Assembly: GCA_030248215.1 (NCBI GenBank)
Contig: JASANG010001731.1
Coordinates: 97,469 to 161,468, forward strand
Direction: 5' to 3'
DNA from: Enoplolaimus lenunculus
Taxonomy: Eukaryota; Nematoda; Enoplea; Enoplida; Thoracostomopsidae
Length of the DNA stretch: 64,000 nucleotides
Shown: positions 1 through 13,230 of the stretch, in pieces
Layout: each line of letters starts with the position of its first letter
Numbering within the stretch: the stretch's first letter is position 1
The notes under the pieces: generated by a model
Database searches by the model: none
What the model saw: only the letters and a program-made list of their open reading frames with translations
Told to the model about the DNA's origin: nothing
Made by a program: the position numbers and the translations under genes

Positions 1-3000
1 AGATCTAACAGTGGGGCATTCAGTAGTAACTCCAAAATTTAAGCCTAGTCCATATATTACCGTATACCAGCGCTTATATAGTCTACATCAGAATGCAACC
101 GGAGGTGAAAAATACCGGAGCCGGAACCAGAGGTGAGGCGAAATTAAGTAGCAACGACAATGGTTAACTAGGTAATTTTAGGCAATGTCTGCAATATGTT
201 GTCGATTTGTTTGGTTTCACGCTAATTGTCTAACGAAACGCGTTCAAACAGATAAATTTTGCAAACCTATGCCAAATTTTCCTACTGAAATTGCCGGAAC
301 CTCCGGCATAATTTTTACCAAAGCCTGAGACCGATTTTCTGCCAGAGCCGAAACCGGAGGCAGACCTTTGGTTGTACCCTGATCGATATATCTTCTTTGA
401 TAATCCTAGATTTTATTAAAAATAAGTACGTTTTCATATTTCACAATTAACTAAATGCCGCATAGACGTCAAACAACTTTGTCAGTCGGTACTATCGCTC
501 TCATAATCTTTTACTCGCAACTACTCTCTCCTCATATGAAATCCAGGCTAAGCCTATGATACGTTTGTAGTGACGTTTTAGCTTCAAACTCACAGCAATC
601 CAATTTACTTGTCAGCAACGTAATAAGCTCATTACCCGCTCCTTCAATTACAGAATATCTCGTATATTAATTTTTGTTTTTCTATTTAGCTTTTACCAGC
701 TGTATTTGAATGACCCCATGCGCACTTTAGAGCATAAAGTTCCTGATTAAAACCGAACTAAACCACAACATGCATACTGGAGCTGTCTAATCCATTGCCA
801 TGTATCTTCAAATACGTTCTCTAGTTTCCTGTCGACCGCGTGTTTGATTTAATTTAAACAGTGTTTGACAGAGAAAATCATTTCGCAAACACATTTTGTT
901 TCGAAATGAGCATTATCTAAAAAACAAACAATTTTTCCAACGTTTAACCGTGATCGCCAGCCGGAACAACGTCAGGAACACAAATAATTGCAAAAAGTTT
1001 GAGCTTCGCTTGAAAGCTATTCAAAATCCGTCCAAGATCCTAATGAAATATTATTGTCTCTCCCCCCAACATGTTGTGGCTGATGAAATAGCACAAATTT
1101 CTTGCATTTTATGATAATCGACGCATTATAAAAATGTTAATTTCAGGCGATACAATACTAATAACTGGTTAATTACAAAAGGCTCAACAGCAAGACGTGT
1201 AACTAGGCATGGATTACAGGTGTCCCCTTGATGACAGTAATTTTTTAAATAAAGTTACAATTTTTGAGGGGGGATGGGTGGCCCAGCTTCTCAAGTTGTC
1301 CCACTCTAACTGCGGACCATATATGCTTCAACTTAGATTTAATAGGTTTAAACGGTGCTTATGATTAGGCTTGGACTTAGGCTTTCGGCTTGATAGATTT
1401 TAATATTTATTTCAAGTGTATTTGAGACAAACGTGCACTGTGTATAAATATCGGTATCATACGAATTCATTTTGTTGAGTGCCAGAGCGTGTAGCGGTGC
1501 GTAAAAAAGAAATCAAAACAGAGAAATTTGAATTATATATTAACTGAAAAGCAACCTCAAGCAATTCGTTTGAAACTGCTCTGCAATAGTAATCATAATA
1601 TAGAAATAATAAACAATAACAATAATAATATAATATACAATAATTATAATAATAAAAATAATAGTAATAAAAATAATAATATACTAATATTAATTAATAA
1701 TAACAACAACAACAAAAATATACAATATCAACACAAACTGTGTTAACAAAAAACGAAAAAAAATGTGAGATTTTTCATAATCATTAACCAGGCTGATTAC
1801 TTCTCGCCTCCATGGAAAATATTTAGCATCCCTTACAAAATATTTTTTGATATGGTCATTCCGAAATGCCTTTGACCCTGTCCATCATGTTGTGCGGACC
1901 TCGGGCCCGCATGTGAAACTTTCATTATTAACACAATTTCAAAATTAACGCAATACAGTACACTCTTGCATGCCAACAACTCAAAGTCGTGTAATTTTCG
2001 AATCAGTAAATGATAAGCTTCGATATATATATATAGCACATTTTTCGCATTTGATTTGTTCTGCATGTGAGCAGAATTCGAGAACTGCTGCTAATGCAGT
2101 TTATGTGATTGAAAACCTATTACTAAATGACGATAGTCACTACACACAATTGATAATACTGTTTCAACTGAAAACTTTGCCTGAAAGCTTTAAAAGCAAT
2201 ATTTAATTTGCATGAAATCAGGCTGCGCTATATATATGAGCAGCTTTTTCAACTTCCTACTTGCCGTCCTAGCTCTGGTAGTACCCGAACCCAAAACTGC
2301 CTCTCATATACCTATATTTTGTAAATGACAATTAGTAAAATTGCACTAAAAGTAATTTAGTTAAAACGATATTCTAAAAGTTTAAACCTATATGCAGACT
2401 GTTGTTCCTACCCCCTTGCCCAAGTTCCACATTCAGAACCCAATATTTATACCCGAATATCTATTGCCTATAATCAGGGTGGGGCGGGGCCATGGCTAAA
2501 TTTCTTGAAATATTGCACTGAGTTAAATGAGTTAAATTTTTTAGCCTAAGCTATATCCGATATTACAAGAAAGCCACACAAATTTCTAATAATGGTTTAA
2601 AAGAATAGTCTTTGAAATTAATTCTAAGAAATATTGATTTATGTAATTTAAAACTTACAGTTAGTCTAACGCACCCCAAAATGTGCCTTTAACGACCGAA
2701 AACCCCATGCCTCCATCCAATATTAGAATCGAAATTTTTGTAAACAAATTTTGTACTATAATTGTGTTTGCCTTCAAGCTCTATTTGCTCAAAAGCCTTG
2801 TTAAATGCTACTTATTGTGCGAGCCCCACCATCAAAATTTTTTTCAATCCGTCGCTGCTTTTAGCTTTGGCGCCTAACAGTTTAATAAAACGGTATATAC
2901 TTAGCTAGGCGTCGCTCACTCATTCTCTAGAGAGGTCCTATTAAGGAAATTAAGTTAAAATCTTTTACAGGCCAGCAAAACAAAATTGTATGTTCTAGAG

Positions 3001-5170
3001 GGTGCTTGGTTTAATTATGAAAATTAGTGTAGCAAAACAGTCACACATTCAAATGGGGACATATCCGAACTAAATTTCTGGAGCGACGAGAAAAAAAGCA
3101 CTTTTACAGGCTTTAGAATAATCTGCTCGATTGTGGATTTTCGGAAAGACGTTTCTAATCGCTCGCAAAATAGTTTTTAGATTGGATTATTTCTTGTCGA
3201 AACTGAAATCCTAACCATGCGCCTGTAGCGAAGCCGAAAACCGTTATGCGAATATAAACAAAGTATTACAGTAAACTGAATCTATTAATACACTTAAATA
3301 CAGTAAATCCGTGAAATAACTCATAAACTAAATTACAAAACAATTACGACAAAACAAATATTCAGAAAAATAAGACTATGGATAGCGTATTTTAGGTGCT
3401 ATTCTGACTAGTAGCACAAACAGGGACCAGGATTTTTCAGAAGGAAATGATACTTTTCGATATTTCGAAATCTTACAGTTTTAAAGCGCGTTTTAGCTTT
3501 GTCTTTGATAATTTAAGCTTGATTAATTGCATCAAAAGCGCCGAAAATTTTAGATTTGTAACGCACTCTTGCATATTTTTCGCTTATTTGATGCGAAAAC
3601 ACATTGTAAGCTTCAGATTTACACAGCAAAAGTTTCAGCACGGCAGGTCCGGTCAAGGGATACATTTTCCCACATCATATGGATCTGCCACTGATTTTAG
3701 TTAGAAACACAAACCTTAATCTTAGGCTAACACTCAAATGGCATAGAACGCGATAGCATTAGTTGACAATAATAGTGGAATTTCTGTTGTGATGGAAACA
3801 TTTAAAATATTTTTAAATTCACTAAATAATTTAAAAAATCTATAAAATGTTAATATGATGATAAAACGTGTTATTTTCCTGAGATTGTACTCATCTCAAC
3901 TGTGCAAACCAAAATAAACAACTTGTTACCTAATATGATACTTGTAATAACAATTAGGTTAAATCCAATTAATTTGTATCTGGCAGAACATTTGTGTAAT
4001 TAATTCTAATCCTTACATACTGACGTTTTACGTATATCATTTTGCTAAATACAGTTCGCCTTAAAAGAAAAAAATAAGATTTGTGATTAGCTATTTAATT
4101 TCATAATTAATAAATGTAATTTGTAAACAGAGTTTAACCCGTTTCTGTATTAATATTATCTATTTTACCTGATATCATATGGTAAGATACAACTCGAACT
4201 GTGTAAAAACCTCGAATCGAATACGTCAAACAACTGCAAAATAATTATTAGTAATGAAAACAAGTTTACAACTAAACGCGTAAAGAAAGATTTAAGCAAG
4301 AAAAATTGCCAGCGGCAAACATAAGAGGGGATACTTGGAGCACATCCGCTTTTGAAATTTGTATCCTGACGAAAATTTTGCACACAGAGGGTTTACGGAT
4401 CAGAAACGCTCATAGGCGATGTATATTCGCTGTTTCCCAAATATGAGTTTGTTCATTTCCAGTTTGCTTGCAACACAACTAAGTATAATTACTGCAAGCG
4501 CCACAATGACATGAGTGTACTAGGTTGCGTTTTGAGTCGTAGACAATATACGCTGCTCCAAGCCTAAAGTAAAAACTAACTAGTCCTCAATTTAGATCTT
4601 AACGGTCGTTTTTGGTTATAAATATATATGAAGAAATATATACAAGCCAAAAATACCAAAGACATGAACGAGCCAAAAATACCAAAGACATGAACGGACA
4701 CTAACGTTAAATGCTGAAGAGCAGGTTCATGCTTGCAAAAACGATATAAATTTAGGTTTTGCCTATAAAATCTGGTAAAACTTTGATAACGGAACCGGAA
4801 ACAGACACCGATTGCTACCGGAATATATACCGGAGTATCTGGTTACTCTATATTACATATGTATGGGTGGTATGTTTGTATGTGTACATATATGTATATG
4901 TTGTGTATGCGAATATATATGCATTTCGCAATATTGTATAGCTAAGTAATCAACATAATTATATGCAAACACTGATTTTAGACATCACATATTGCGAGGA
5001 CTGTCAAAACTCTTCTCGGTCGGCCGTAATGGACTTTTATGGCGTAGCATCGAGGCGGCCTTGTAGTTTTGCTCTATTTCTCTATGCTTTGGTCCTTTTA
5101 AATTGATTAAATTGTTAATTGTCTCAAAACCTTTAAAATGTACATCATATATAATACGTATATATATCTA
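1..5170. other. Intergenic stretch, no supported gene
   Basis: No frame here combines protein-like composition with good splice sites. It is AT-rich sequence with simple repeats. Positions 1590-1735 are AAT/AAC-rich microsatellite. Positions 4648-4702 hold a 26-bp unit in two tandem copies. Positions 4860-4930 are a TA/TG-rich tract. Positions 242-382 are a CCGGA-rich dispersed repeat that recurs at 50775-50915. Confidence 0.6.
242..382 (+). repeat. CCGGA-rich dispersed repeat, copy 1
   Basis: The sequence matches 50775-50915 over about 140 bases, with shared blocks around GCCGGAACCTCCGGCA and GGTTGTACCCTG. Similar CCGGAA-rich ends with GGTTGCATCCTGG flank an element at 20317-20685. It looks like a non-autonomous DNA element. 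The superfamily is not clear. Confidence 0.55.
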
Positions 5171-5455
5171 CTATACTATATAGGAACAAATGCGGTGAGT
5201 TTTCAAATTATGAGAATAAAACGTTGTTAATTTGTGAGAGCGGACAAATTTCTGACTGAAGCGTATCCCGGAGTAAGTGGGTTCAACTAGTGGTCCAGTC
5301 CATGGTCGTAGCCAGGATTTTATGTCGGGTCGGTATTTGCCGGCATACTTTGCCTGAAACTGCGACAAGTCCGCAGCATTACGGGCGTAGAAAAATAGCC
5401 CAGCAGTGGCCTTGCATACGAACACCCATAGCCAGAGACGTAGACGAGGTGTCAT
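5171..5455 (-). CDS. Small membrane-anchored protein, unrecognised
   Basis: This is an open frame of 94 residues from an ATG at 5455 to a TAG at 5171. I do not recognise the family. The N-terminus (MTPRLRLWLWVFVCKATAG) is basic then hydrophobic, like a signal anchor or a short mitochondrial or ER membrane segment. It is followed by an aromatic and Lys/Arg-rich stretch (QAKYAGKYRPDIKSWLRP). A consensus acceptor (ATATCCAG) ends six bases before the ATG. About 195 bases upstream is a consensus donor, ending a probable 5' UTR exon at 5657. That exon sits just downstream of a CCAAT box (ATTGG on the plus strand at 5704-5708). The promoter, UTR intron and start are consistent with one gene. The last 25 or so residues are less protein-like, so the true 3' end may be spliced. 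Confidence 0.45.
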   Translation of the reverse strand: MTPRLRLWLWVFVCKATAGLFFYARNAADLSQFQAKYAGKYRPDIKSWLRPWTGPLVEPTYSGIRFSQKFVRSHKLTTFYSHNLKTHRICSYIV

Positions 5456-5656
5456 TTTAGCTGGATATAACCCTATTTGAAATTTTCTGTAAAGTTTACT
5501 CTAGGACAGGGCAGGTTATACTCAAAGCATGTTGTATCTCTTGTTATCGCTTAGAAATTTCAGAGGATAAATCAACAATATCCCGCCTTTTATGCACCAC
5601 TAATCATAATAAGTAAAATTAGAGCACAAAGACACCAGTTAAAACCTCCAACTTAC

Positions 5657-5760
5657 CGTTCAAATGGAAAACCGATGGCACAGAACTGAACTGACGCTGG
5701 CTGATTGGTTGGATGAGTTTTAAGTAATTTTGTTGATGAGATATACGTTATCCAATGAAA
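5657..5760 (-). promoter_or_regulatory. Promoter and 5' UTR exon of the small gene
   Basis: Read on the minus strand, a CCAAT box at 5704-5708 is followed by a short exon ending at 5657 with the donor GTAAGT. A plus-strand CCAAT also lies near 5753. The spliced leader would join the acceptor at 5461-5462. The transcription start is not visible. Confidence 0.35.
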
Positions 5761-8040
5761 ATTCGACTAAAAGCTCTCCAAATGCAATTAAGACAATTAG
5801 AAATTCTGGTGTTTTCCCTGCGATTTCAGGCGTTCTCTCAAACTTTTCGCCGTTTTAAAAAGATTTTGGTTTGTCAATACTGCGACTGAACACTGAATGT
5901 ATATATATGTATACTTTAAGCAAAATTAATTACTCTGAAAGCATATGAAACCTATGGCAGCTAAAAGAAAGCTCTGCTTCTGTGAACAATCCTTTATATC
6001 CTCTCTTTGCATTACTTAATCTAAATTTGTAATTAACATTTTTATTCTAATTACATAGCTACCCTTTTATAGAAAATGAGTGGAAAATCGAAGCTATAAG
6101 CGGCGTGCGCAACAAGTTTTGTTTCAGGCCTTTACAAGTTTCAACTTTAACACTCTTTCGTGCAATGTAAAACTAATTAATATAGATTGTTCGCAAATCG
6201 AGCAAGGGGCAAATAAATAGAAAACATTAACAGTAATCACATAAGATAGCCTGAAATATGCGAATACGAAACAGTTTTGGACACTTTCTTGCATAAGGTA
6301 TGAGCAACACCGCGCAAAATATCCCACGAAATGATACGCAATGTACAGTATTTAGCAATTATTACGCGTATATGCAATGCAATATCTTCACAAAATCGGC
6401 CAAAGTATAGTTGTGGGACGGCAAATTTTTCGTCAGAGCCGTCATTAAGCTTTAGTCTAAATTTTTTGCTTACGTTTAGGCTTTACAATATGTCGATTCT
6501 TACAATGAGGCTTTGACTTCAAGCTTAGAAATATGTTTATTGTTACCGCCCTCATCTATAATTTGGCCACAAGATGTTAACTTCTTTAAGGCTCCAGTGT
6601 CAAGCTCTTTAATTTAATCGATGGTGATAAACTATCGGATCAAACAAAGATGTCTATGGCACAACAGGTACAAAACCACAATTAATAAAAAATAGCACTT
6701 TAACCTACCAACTTTAAAACTTCAAATATTTTTAACAACTGAAAAAAGACCGAAATTTTTGCTATTTCTGCTTCGAAAAGATGTCAAATGACCAAGCATA
6801 GAGGCACCTTTATAGATGGTGTTAGTCTAAGCTGAGAATTCTTTTATTTTCACTTTTATCCTTCAAACTCAGTGAACAGTTTCACCCAGAAACAAAAATA
6901 TGCAAAAAAATTTCAAAGTCGGGCCATTTTTAGCGAACGTCAGTTGAGTGTAAAACCACAAGCAAACCAGTAAAATTGACGTTGGTATCGCTGCTCGTAC
7001 TGTTGCACCTGGCAACCAAATGTGTTTGCCAGCTCAAATTGTCTGCGTAGGCTATCGATACTGCAGAATTGTTTAACTTTTAATTACGCGTTTTGCAAAA
7101 CTGTCAATAATGTAGCGTTGCATTTATACCCAGCAACCCAAAGCTTGTTCAATAAACGGCAGATAGCACTAATTCAATTAGCTAGACACTAGAATAGCCT
7201 TGACCCTTTACCTATGTGTACACAGATTTATATATAGGTAATGGGTCAAACATATATATCGGGGCCATATCGGGGGAGCGGAAAGCGAGCTTAGTGCCCC
7301 CCAAATATTTTGCTTACAAATCATTTTTAGAAGCAAAAATGCAAAAATTTAAACTTTCATATCTTATTTACATTAAAACGAAGGTCTGCCATCCCCCGAA
7401 AAATATGTGGGTCCCCAGTGTATATAATCTCCGTATTGGGTATCGCAAAGTTTTAGGCCACCCTGGTGATTTCAGGCACCAATTTAGGAGGATATGTATA
7501 GCTTTAACCTATTAATTTGTCAACTTATATAAGCGATATAAATCAAACAAATATTTCTGCGAATATTTTTCTGGTTTTAGTAACATGCCTAAATTTAAAT
7601 TAGCATAATTTTGCCCAAATTTAAAATCTTGGACCTGCTCCTTGATAGCACAAAATATACAACATATATTAACGTACACAATGAGGGTATGTGTCCATGG
7701 CGCTAGGCTGTAAATAGCTTTGGCAAACCCAAAGTTTGACAAATTGATATTAGCAAACTATTGTCCAAACTTTTAGTCGAGAAAAGAGTTATTTTGAGCG
7801 CAGTTAAAATTATCAGTTCAAAATTTAACTCATCTGCCAAAGATGATAATGTCAAGGTTACGAGACGGGTTCAGTTCAACTCTTGGTTGAGCATTATCAT
7901 TTCAAACTCGAACAAATGTCCACAAAGTTGCTCAATTAACTAATGGCAAAAACGTAGCAGGATTTTTGTTCGAGGGAAGCCACAGCTCAACCCCACTGTA
8001 TATTTAATACATAGTTCTGGCAAAAATATATTTTGTGACG
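5761..8040. other. Intergenic stretch, no supported gene
   Basis: AT-rich sequence with only short, non-protein-like frames. I see no conserved exon, RNA gene or clear transposon end. Confidence 0.5.
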
Positions 8041-8046
8041 AGATTT

Positions 8047-8140
8047 ATGGGAGACGCGGTGTCTTGGACCTTAAAAGCCAAGCACTTACATCTACTACGC
8101 AAACTGTTCCCTAGTTATAACGGAAACTCTCGCCAAATGT
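8047..8140 (+). CDS. Candidate coding exon, unrecognised
   Basis: The frame from the ATG at 8047 is protein-like (it begins MGDAVSWTLKAKHLHLLRKL) and runs to a perfect donor, GTAAGT at 8141-8146. The frame stays open upstream to an AG near 8000, so this could be an internal exon. A palindromic MITE has inserted at the TA inside the donor-proximal intron sequence (8146-8147). No partner exons were identified and the family is not recognised. Confidence 0.3.
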
Positions 8141-8147
8141 GTAAGTA

Positions 8148-8355
8148 CACTGCAAAAATGGTGAATCAAATTGACTCTATCCGAAATAGGCTCTACAGGA
8201 CTACACAAACTGAGTCAAATTCTGCTCCGACAGAGTCAAATACGACTCACTGAGTCGCACGTTTGACTCTGACAAAGTCGAATTTGACTCCGTTTGTGTA
8301 GTCCTGTAGAGCCTATTTCGGATACAGTCAATTTGACTCACAATTTTTTGCAGTG
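8148..8355. mobile_element. Palindromic Tc1/mariner-type MITE, copy 1
   Basis: A 208-bp near-perfect palindrome starts CACTGCAAAAATGG and ends with its complement, CAATTTTTTGCAGTG. Flanking TA dinucleotides (8146-8147 and 8356-8357) are the target duplication typical of Tc1/mariner. Arms of about 90 bases carry repeated GAGTCAAATTGACTC and CCGAAATAGGC blocks. Sister copies lie at 43528-43728 and 56772-56981. It has no coding capacity. Confidence 0.85.
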
Positions 8356-8359
8356 TACA

Positions 8360-11300
8360 TAGTTTGACTGCAAATCAAATTCGCTCCAGATAAAAATATC
8401 TTACAAACAGAAGCATTTTAAAAACAATGGCTACAGTCTCTTGCTCATCATAGGTGTTTGGAATATCAAACTTTTCGTAATTATTTGACGTAGCAGTGTA
8501 TACTGCTAATTATTAAACAGTAAAAGTAAACCAATTGAAAATACGAACACTTACAAGCGTCTCTTATACTGCTACTTTAGAAACTGTTTCAAGATTTTTG
8601 AAAAAAACCCCGAGAAAACTGTTGCAATTCTAAAAAGAAACAAACTTTGAAAATCATTTCAATTTTTATTAAGTACGACACAATAACCGTTTGCGTCATT
8701 TGCTAAGTTTTTAATTGATTTTTTTAGAATTTAAGGTAAAAATTGAAGAGTAAAAAATTATTTTCTGCTTTTAGATGAGACACGCTCCATGTACTCTCAG
8801 CGTGGCCGACAAACTGATCTTGACACCATGCGGCCTGGAGTAATGGCATTATTTCCTCGATTAAAGTTCCCTTTAATTAAGCCGCTAACTATTGGTTGAG
8901 TTTAATACTTTCCGATATAATTTCTAAAATGCAAACACGGCCATAATTCTTGCAAAAAACATTGCATCCACCCAATGGCTTGGTGGTATACACCGAAGGA
9001 AATGGTCATGTATGCGTGAAATGTATATCACCCCACTGTAAAGCAGCAGCGTAAATATAATCATTGGGAGGGCGTAAACTACCTAACCCCTATCAATTAA
9101 ATACTAAAATTTTTTGTAACAAATTTCCCAAAAAATTCTTCGAAATCATTCATGAAAAGTGCCGTATAATATACGAGAGTGTAAACGAGAAAAATGTAAC
9201 AAATTAATTTTGTTGTTAATAGTAATATGTTAGCTAATTTAAAGGCGTTCAATTAGCGCTCCATGTATTAATTCCGACACTAACACGGGTTCAGTTCGGC
9301 GCCATACTAAGGTTCGGAGGCTCAGACAGCACCAATATAACGTCCCCCTGAACAGGTTTTAGCAACCACGCATCCTCTTAAAATTTTGCAGCCTTAGTAG
9401 CTTGTTGAGTTGTCTTAACTACCCGGAACAAGGGAAGCGCATCAGATGGATAAAACACGTTTCCGAGGTATTATTACTAGCGTATTGGATTTTGAAAAAA
9501 TTTTGAATAAGATTGACTTCACTGTTTTATACCTTAATTATCGCATAAAATTGGAAGATAAGTAAAAATGTTGTTGAAAAGCTAAAATCATTGAATGGTA
9601 TTTTTAAGCCAACAAAAATTACACGCATATGCAATATAAAAATTATTACAAGACTCAAAAGTACGCATTGGACTCAGCCTACAAGCCTGTATAGTCCAGT
9701 GGTGATGGTAAACGTCTCCGATCTCGGGTTTATAATCTGAATTTTAGCATGGAAATAAATCTCAGATCAAATAGGAAATATTCATGCGAGCAAGAGTTAA
9801 ATCATTTGCAACTTTATAAATTCACAAAGTTGATGCAAACAGCGACATTCAGTGAGACGGCAATATGAAAGTATTGCGCGTGCGGGTTTTGATTTGCAAC
9901 CAAATTTTCTCAAGCGCTACGTGAATACGGACTAAATTGCGCAATAGGAAATAGAACCGCCGGCTCCGATGCTTAATACAAAAATTTTTGCCCATTTCCC
10001 AGCTCAATCAGCGCACTTGCTACAATGATGTTCCAAAACACACAAGAGGGCCTTAATTTTAAGGAATTTAGAACCCCCTTAGTAGAAGACTCTGTGACGA
10101 TAATATACGAATGCCAGGCGACAATATATATTGATTGGCATTCAGGAAACTGCGCCGAGCCAAATATTAGATATATATGTGTATATGTATATATGTATAA
10201 AGCTATCTCAAATTGGTCTGTGCAACAAATTTACTCCGAAATACCCAAAAATGGTTGTATACCAGCTGTACAAAAGAACAGTAATTTTGCGTGTATTGAT
10301 AAAACTTTTTTGCTGGTTTGCGAGTTTACCGTGTAAATTAGTTCAAATTCAGGTTATTCAAAACACGTAAAGTTTGTCTTACCATGCTACGCTTTGCCAA
10401 AAGTTGGTCTGGTAAATAGAATTTTTGAGAAATTCGATTTTTAAAGAAGCCGCGGGTTGCCGGTGGGATCGAAAATTTCGTTTCGAAAATTTTAATATCT
10501 TGCGTGCCGTTGGACGCAGGTTGCCGAGCTGAGTGGAATTGTTAAAATTTTCTGTGATCAGGCAATTGTTTCGCGAATTACATTATCAAATAACAGATTT
10601 AGTACAATTCCTAATAATTTACAGAGGACCAAGACGAATAAGTTATTGTTTGACCATAACTAGTATAAAACAATGGTTTGATAGAAAATCAAGTATTAAC
10701 GTTCCACTCAACTTTTAGCAAACTGCGTCAAATGATATATAATTTGTTGATTTTTGATATAAAAATTACTTAGCAACTTTTGCATTAATTAAGGATCGGA
10801 CCTAAAAATTGTAATTATTCAAAAATTCAAATTTGGTAATCAAATGACCAAGGAGGGCAAAAATGTCTCAAAACAAAGTTTCAAAATCGAACGTTTTTTA
10901 GTTTGAAATTTATATAAATCTCAAACGAAATAGAAAATATTTATGCGAGAATGGGCTAAGAATCGAAAGATACACTAACTACTATTATTGATAACGCTAA
11001 ATACAGAAATTTGTGATGCAAATCGGAAATATCTTAGAAAACAGCGCTTCGGTTAGTTAGAGCATTCGGTTTAGCTTAAATTAAAACGCTATTCAGCAAA
11101 TTTCCTAATTTCGTTCTTCTAAAAATCGGCTCCTAATGAACTATGAATAAAGTGTAATCTAAAGGGCGGACAATTTAAGTTGTGAGCTGCGAAGAAGACT
11201 TTTACACACATATAAATAAACTGTAATAACATACAGATGCACATTACTATATTGACCCAAATAAGAAGGGAGAGGTTAATAAATAGGGGTCCTTACTTAG

Positions 11301-11750
11301 AGTCCCAATCATAAGGAGTCTGTATTCCTAATTGAAGTTCGCTAGTGGATAGAGGCTATAAATCTTCTACTAAGGCGAAAGCAAGAAAATAGCCTAGACT
11401 GCTCAAATATGTAACAGACACTCAGACAACTCGCATAACATTTATTAAGTTCAGAAAGACTGTTAACAGGCATATGACAATTAACAAAAATTCTTCGGAG
11501 CAATTTAGTTCTGAACAAAAGCAAGAAAATACAAACAAAAATTGGATATTTGGTTGTAACGTATTTAAGCTATAAACTATGCTACCCAGAGGATTTTAGG
11601 TGACATCAACCCTCAGAATAAACTAAATAATTGCCTTTTAATTTAGTCCTTTTACCCACAAATTTCATATTAGGAAGCTATAGTCTAAAAAATGCATCTA
11701 AAATAAATTGTCTTGTATTTAAGAAACAATAGCGATTAACACAGTTGCGT
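8360..11750. other. Intergenic stretch with SINE remnant
   Basis: No supported gene. There is a tRNA-like remnant at 9685-9740. A 26-nt stretch at 10383-10408 (minus) is bounded by a good acceptor and a GTAAGA donor, but is too short to call. A fragment near 11250-11345 resembles the GACCCGAATAAGAAGGG element end seen at 25219 and 31370. Confidence 0.45.
9685..9740 (+). repeat. tRNA-derived SINE-like remnant
   Basis: A box A-like sequence, TAGTCCAGTGG (9692-9702), is followed by GTGATGGTAAACGTCTCC, as in the tRNA-like part of the elements at 28155 and 40308. A decayed box B (GGTTTATAATCTGA) follows about 25 bases later. It cannot fold as a functional tRNA. Confidence 0.4.
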
Positions 11751-11754
11751 TTTG

Positions 11755-11958
11755 TCCCAAACAACAACCGCCATATTCAAATTGAATAACTTTATACCGC
11801 AAACGTTTTATGTTGGCACCTTAAACAGTTGGGCAGGACAAATCCAACGCAAAAAAGTGCTCAATTTTGAACATTGCCATTCACTGGTTCGAAAGTTACA
11901 AACCCTGTTACCAACTGGTAATAGGTGCTACACACATTTGAGAATATGGTTCATATAA
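11755..11958. repeat. ATTTGAGAATA inverted-repeat element, copy 1
   Basis: This is one of a dispersed family whose end reads CCAACTGGTAATAGGTGCTA then CACACATTTGAGAATA. Other copies lie at 41090-41320, 42010-42190, 51495-51690, 56750-57000 (split by another MITE), 58470-58690 and 61262-61450. Some copies have matching inverted ends (TATTCTCAAATGCATATAG), so this is probably a non-autonomous DNA element. Confidence 0.6.
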
Positions 11959-12494
11959 CTTAACAAATTTAAAATTTAAAACCAGTATTTAAAATGACTC
12001 AATTAATGATGATTTCAAAAATTTCGTCTTGGGTGGCAGGAAGCACGATATACAGCGAAAAAACTCGGTAGCAAAACGGATCGAGAAGCCAAACGTAATT
12101 TCAGTAATAAATCATAGATCAAAATGTTTCGGTTTGATCCTTTTTGAGGAGACATAGACCATTGAAAAACTCAAATTTAAAAATTCTTTGGTAATAAAAT
12201 ACCAAACGTTTCGGAACGCGTGATTTTTGTTAAATGAATTTCAAATTGTAACAATTTAAAAACCACGAGACTTTCACAATCACAGTGTAGAAAACATCTT
12301 CTGACTACCATATGAAATAGACAGTAATGCTTAAATTGAAACTTAAAATTAATGTAATAATATACCATCCGGAGGCGTTCCCAATAAATTGGATGGGCGT
12401 AAGTGCCTGTCATTGATGCCGCCAGAATATTTTGCTAACGATATTCGAGTAAAGTTTGGTGGCGAAAAATTTTAAAAAACCTGTTACAGCTCTA

Positions 12495-12645
12495 GCCCGT
12501 AGCGAAGGGGCCAGCCGAGCAACCTGGAAAAACTTTGCCCCCCTAAAAGTTGTCATCCTTGCTTGTAACTCATTGAAAACCCTTAAATGCCCCTCCTGAA
12601 AAAATTTTAGCCCCCCTAGCAAGGCGAGCTGGCTAGAGGCTTGTT
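12495..12645. mobile_element. GTAGCCAGC/AAAATTTT MITE, copy 1
   Basis: About 150 bases begin near CTAGCCCGTAGC and end near GCGAGCTGGCTAGAG, giving inverted ends. The body carries CCCCCCTAGCAAGG, CTGAAAAAATTTTAGC and CTTGTAACTCATTGAAAA blocks. The same layout recurs at 17847, 18340, 37855, 47953 and 57210. No coding capacity. Confidence 0.6.
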
Positions 12646-13139
12646 GCAGCTGCAATTCTTTGTTCTGCACACAAAATTCCCAAAAACGATATCCGTACAA
12701 AATAGCATATCTGCCACACCAGTTCGCTGCTAAACCTGCAGTGTATATGAGGCAGTCTTATGGCTTCTAGGGGTCTCGCCATGTCAGGGAGCAACATTGA
12801 AATGGATTTAACGAAAGTTTTAAGACACCGTTATAAAAATTAGGGAACGTTTTTGCCATTAACACAAGTATCTTCTTTGGACATGGGCGCACATCAAATA
12901 ATTTTATATCAACAATAACAGACGATCCTTGAACGACTCAGGAGCCTCAGTGAACAGCAAAGAGCAGCGGGAATCCCCCTGGGTTTTGCGTAGATATATT
13001 AGGGGCCTTCGCTAAGTAGGTCAAATATGGACGTTGACACAAGCTTAGACTGGGTCGACGATATAGGAGGTCAGCTGACAAAATGGCGGGCGAGGGGGCA
13101 CGTGAGACGTAGCCTGGGCCCTTTGCAAATGAACATATA

Positions 13140-13230
13140 TTATATATTTATATAAATATATATTATATATGAAACATTATTCAATAAACATAATTGGTGT
13201 TCAGTGTATATATATATATAAATAAAATGT
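13140..13230. repeat. TA-rich microsatellite tract
   Basis: Long runs of alternating TA (ATATATTATATATTTATATA and similar) occupy this stretch. No other feature is visible. Confidence 0.7.

Noticed and set aside
1528-1746. Asn-rich plus-strand ORF
   Set aside because: It is translation of an AAT/AAC microsatellite.
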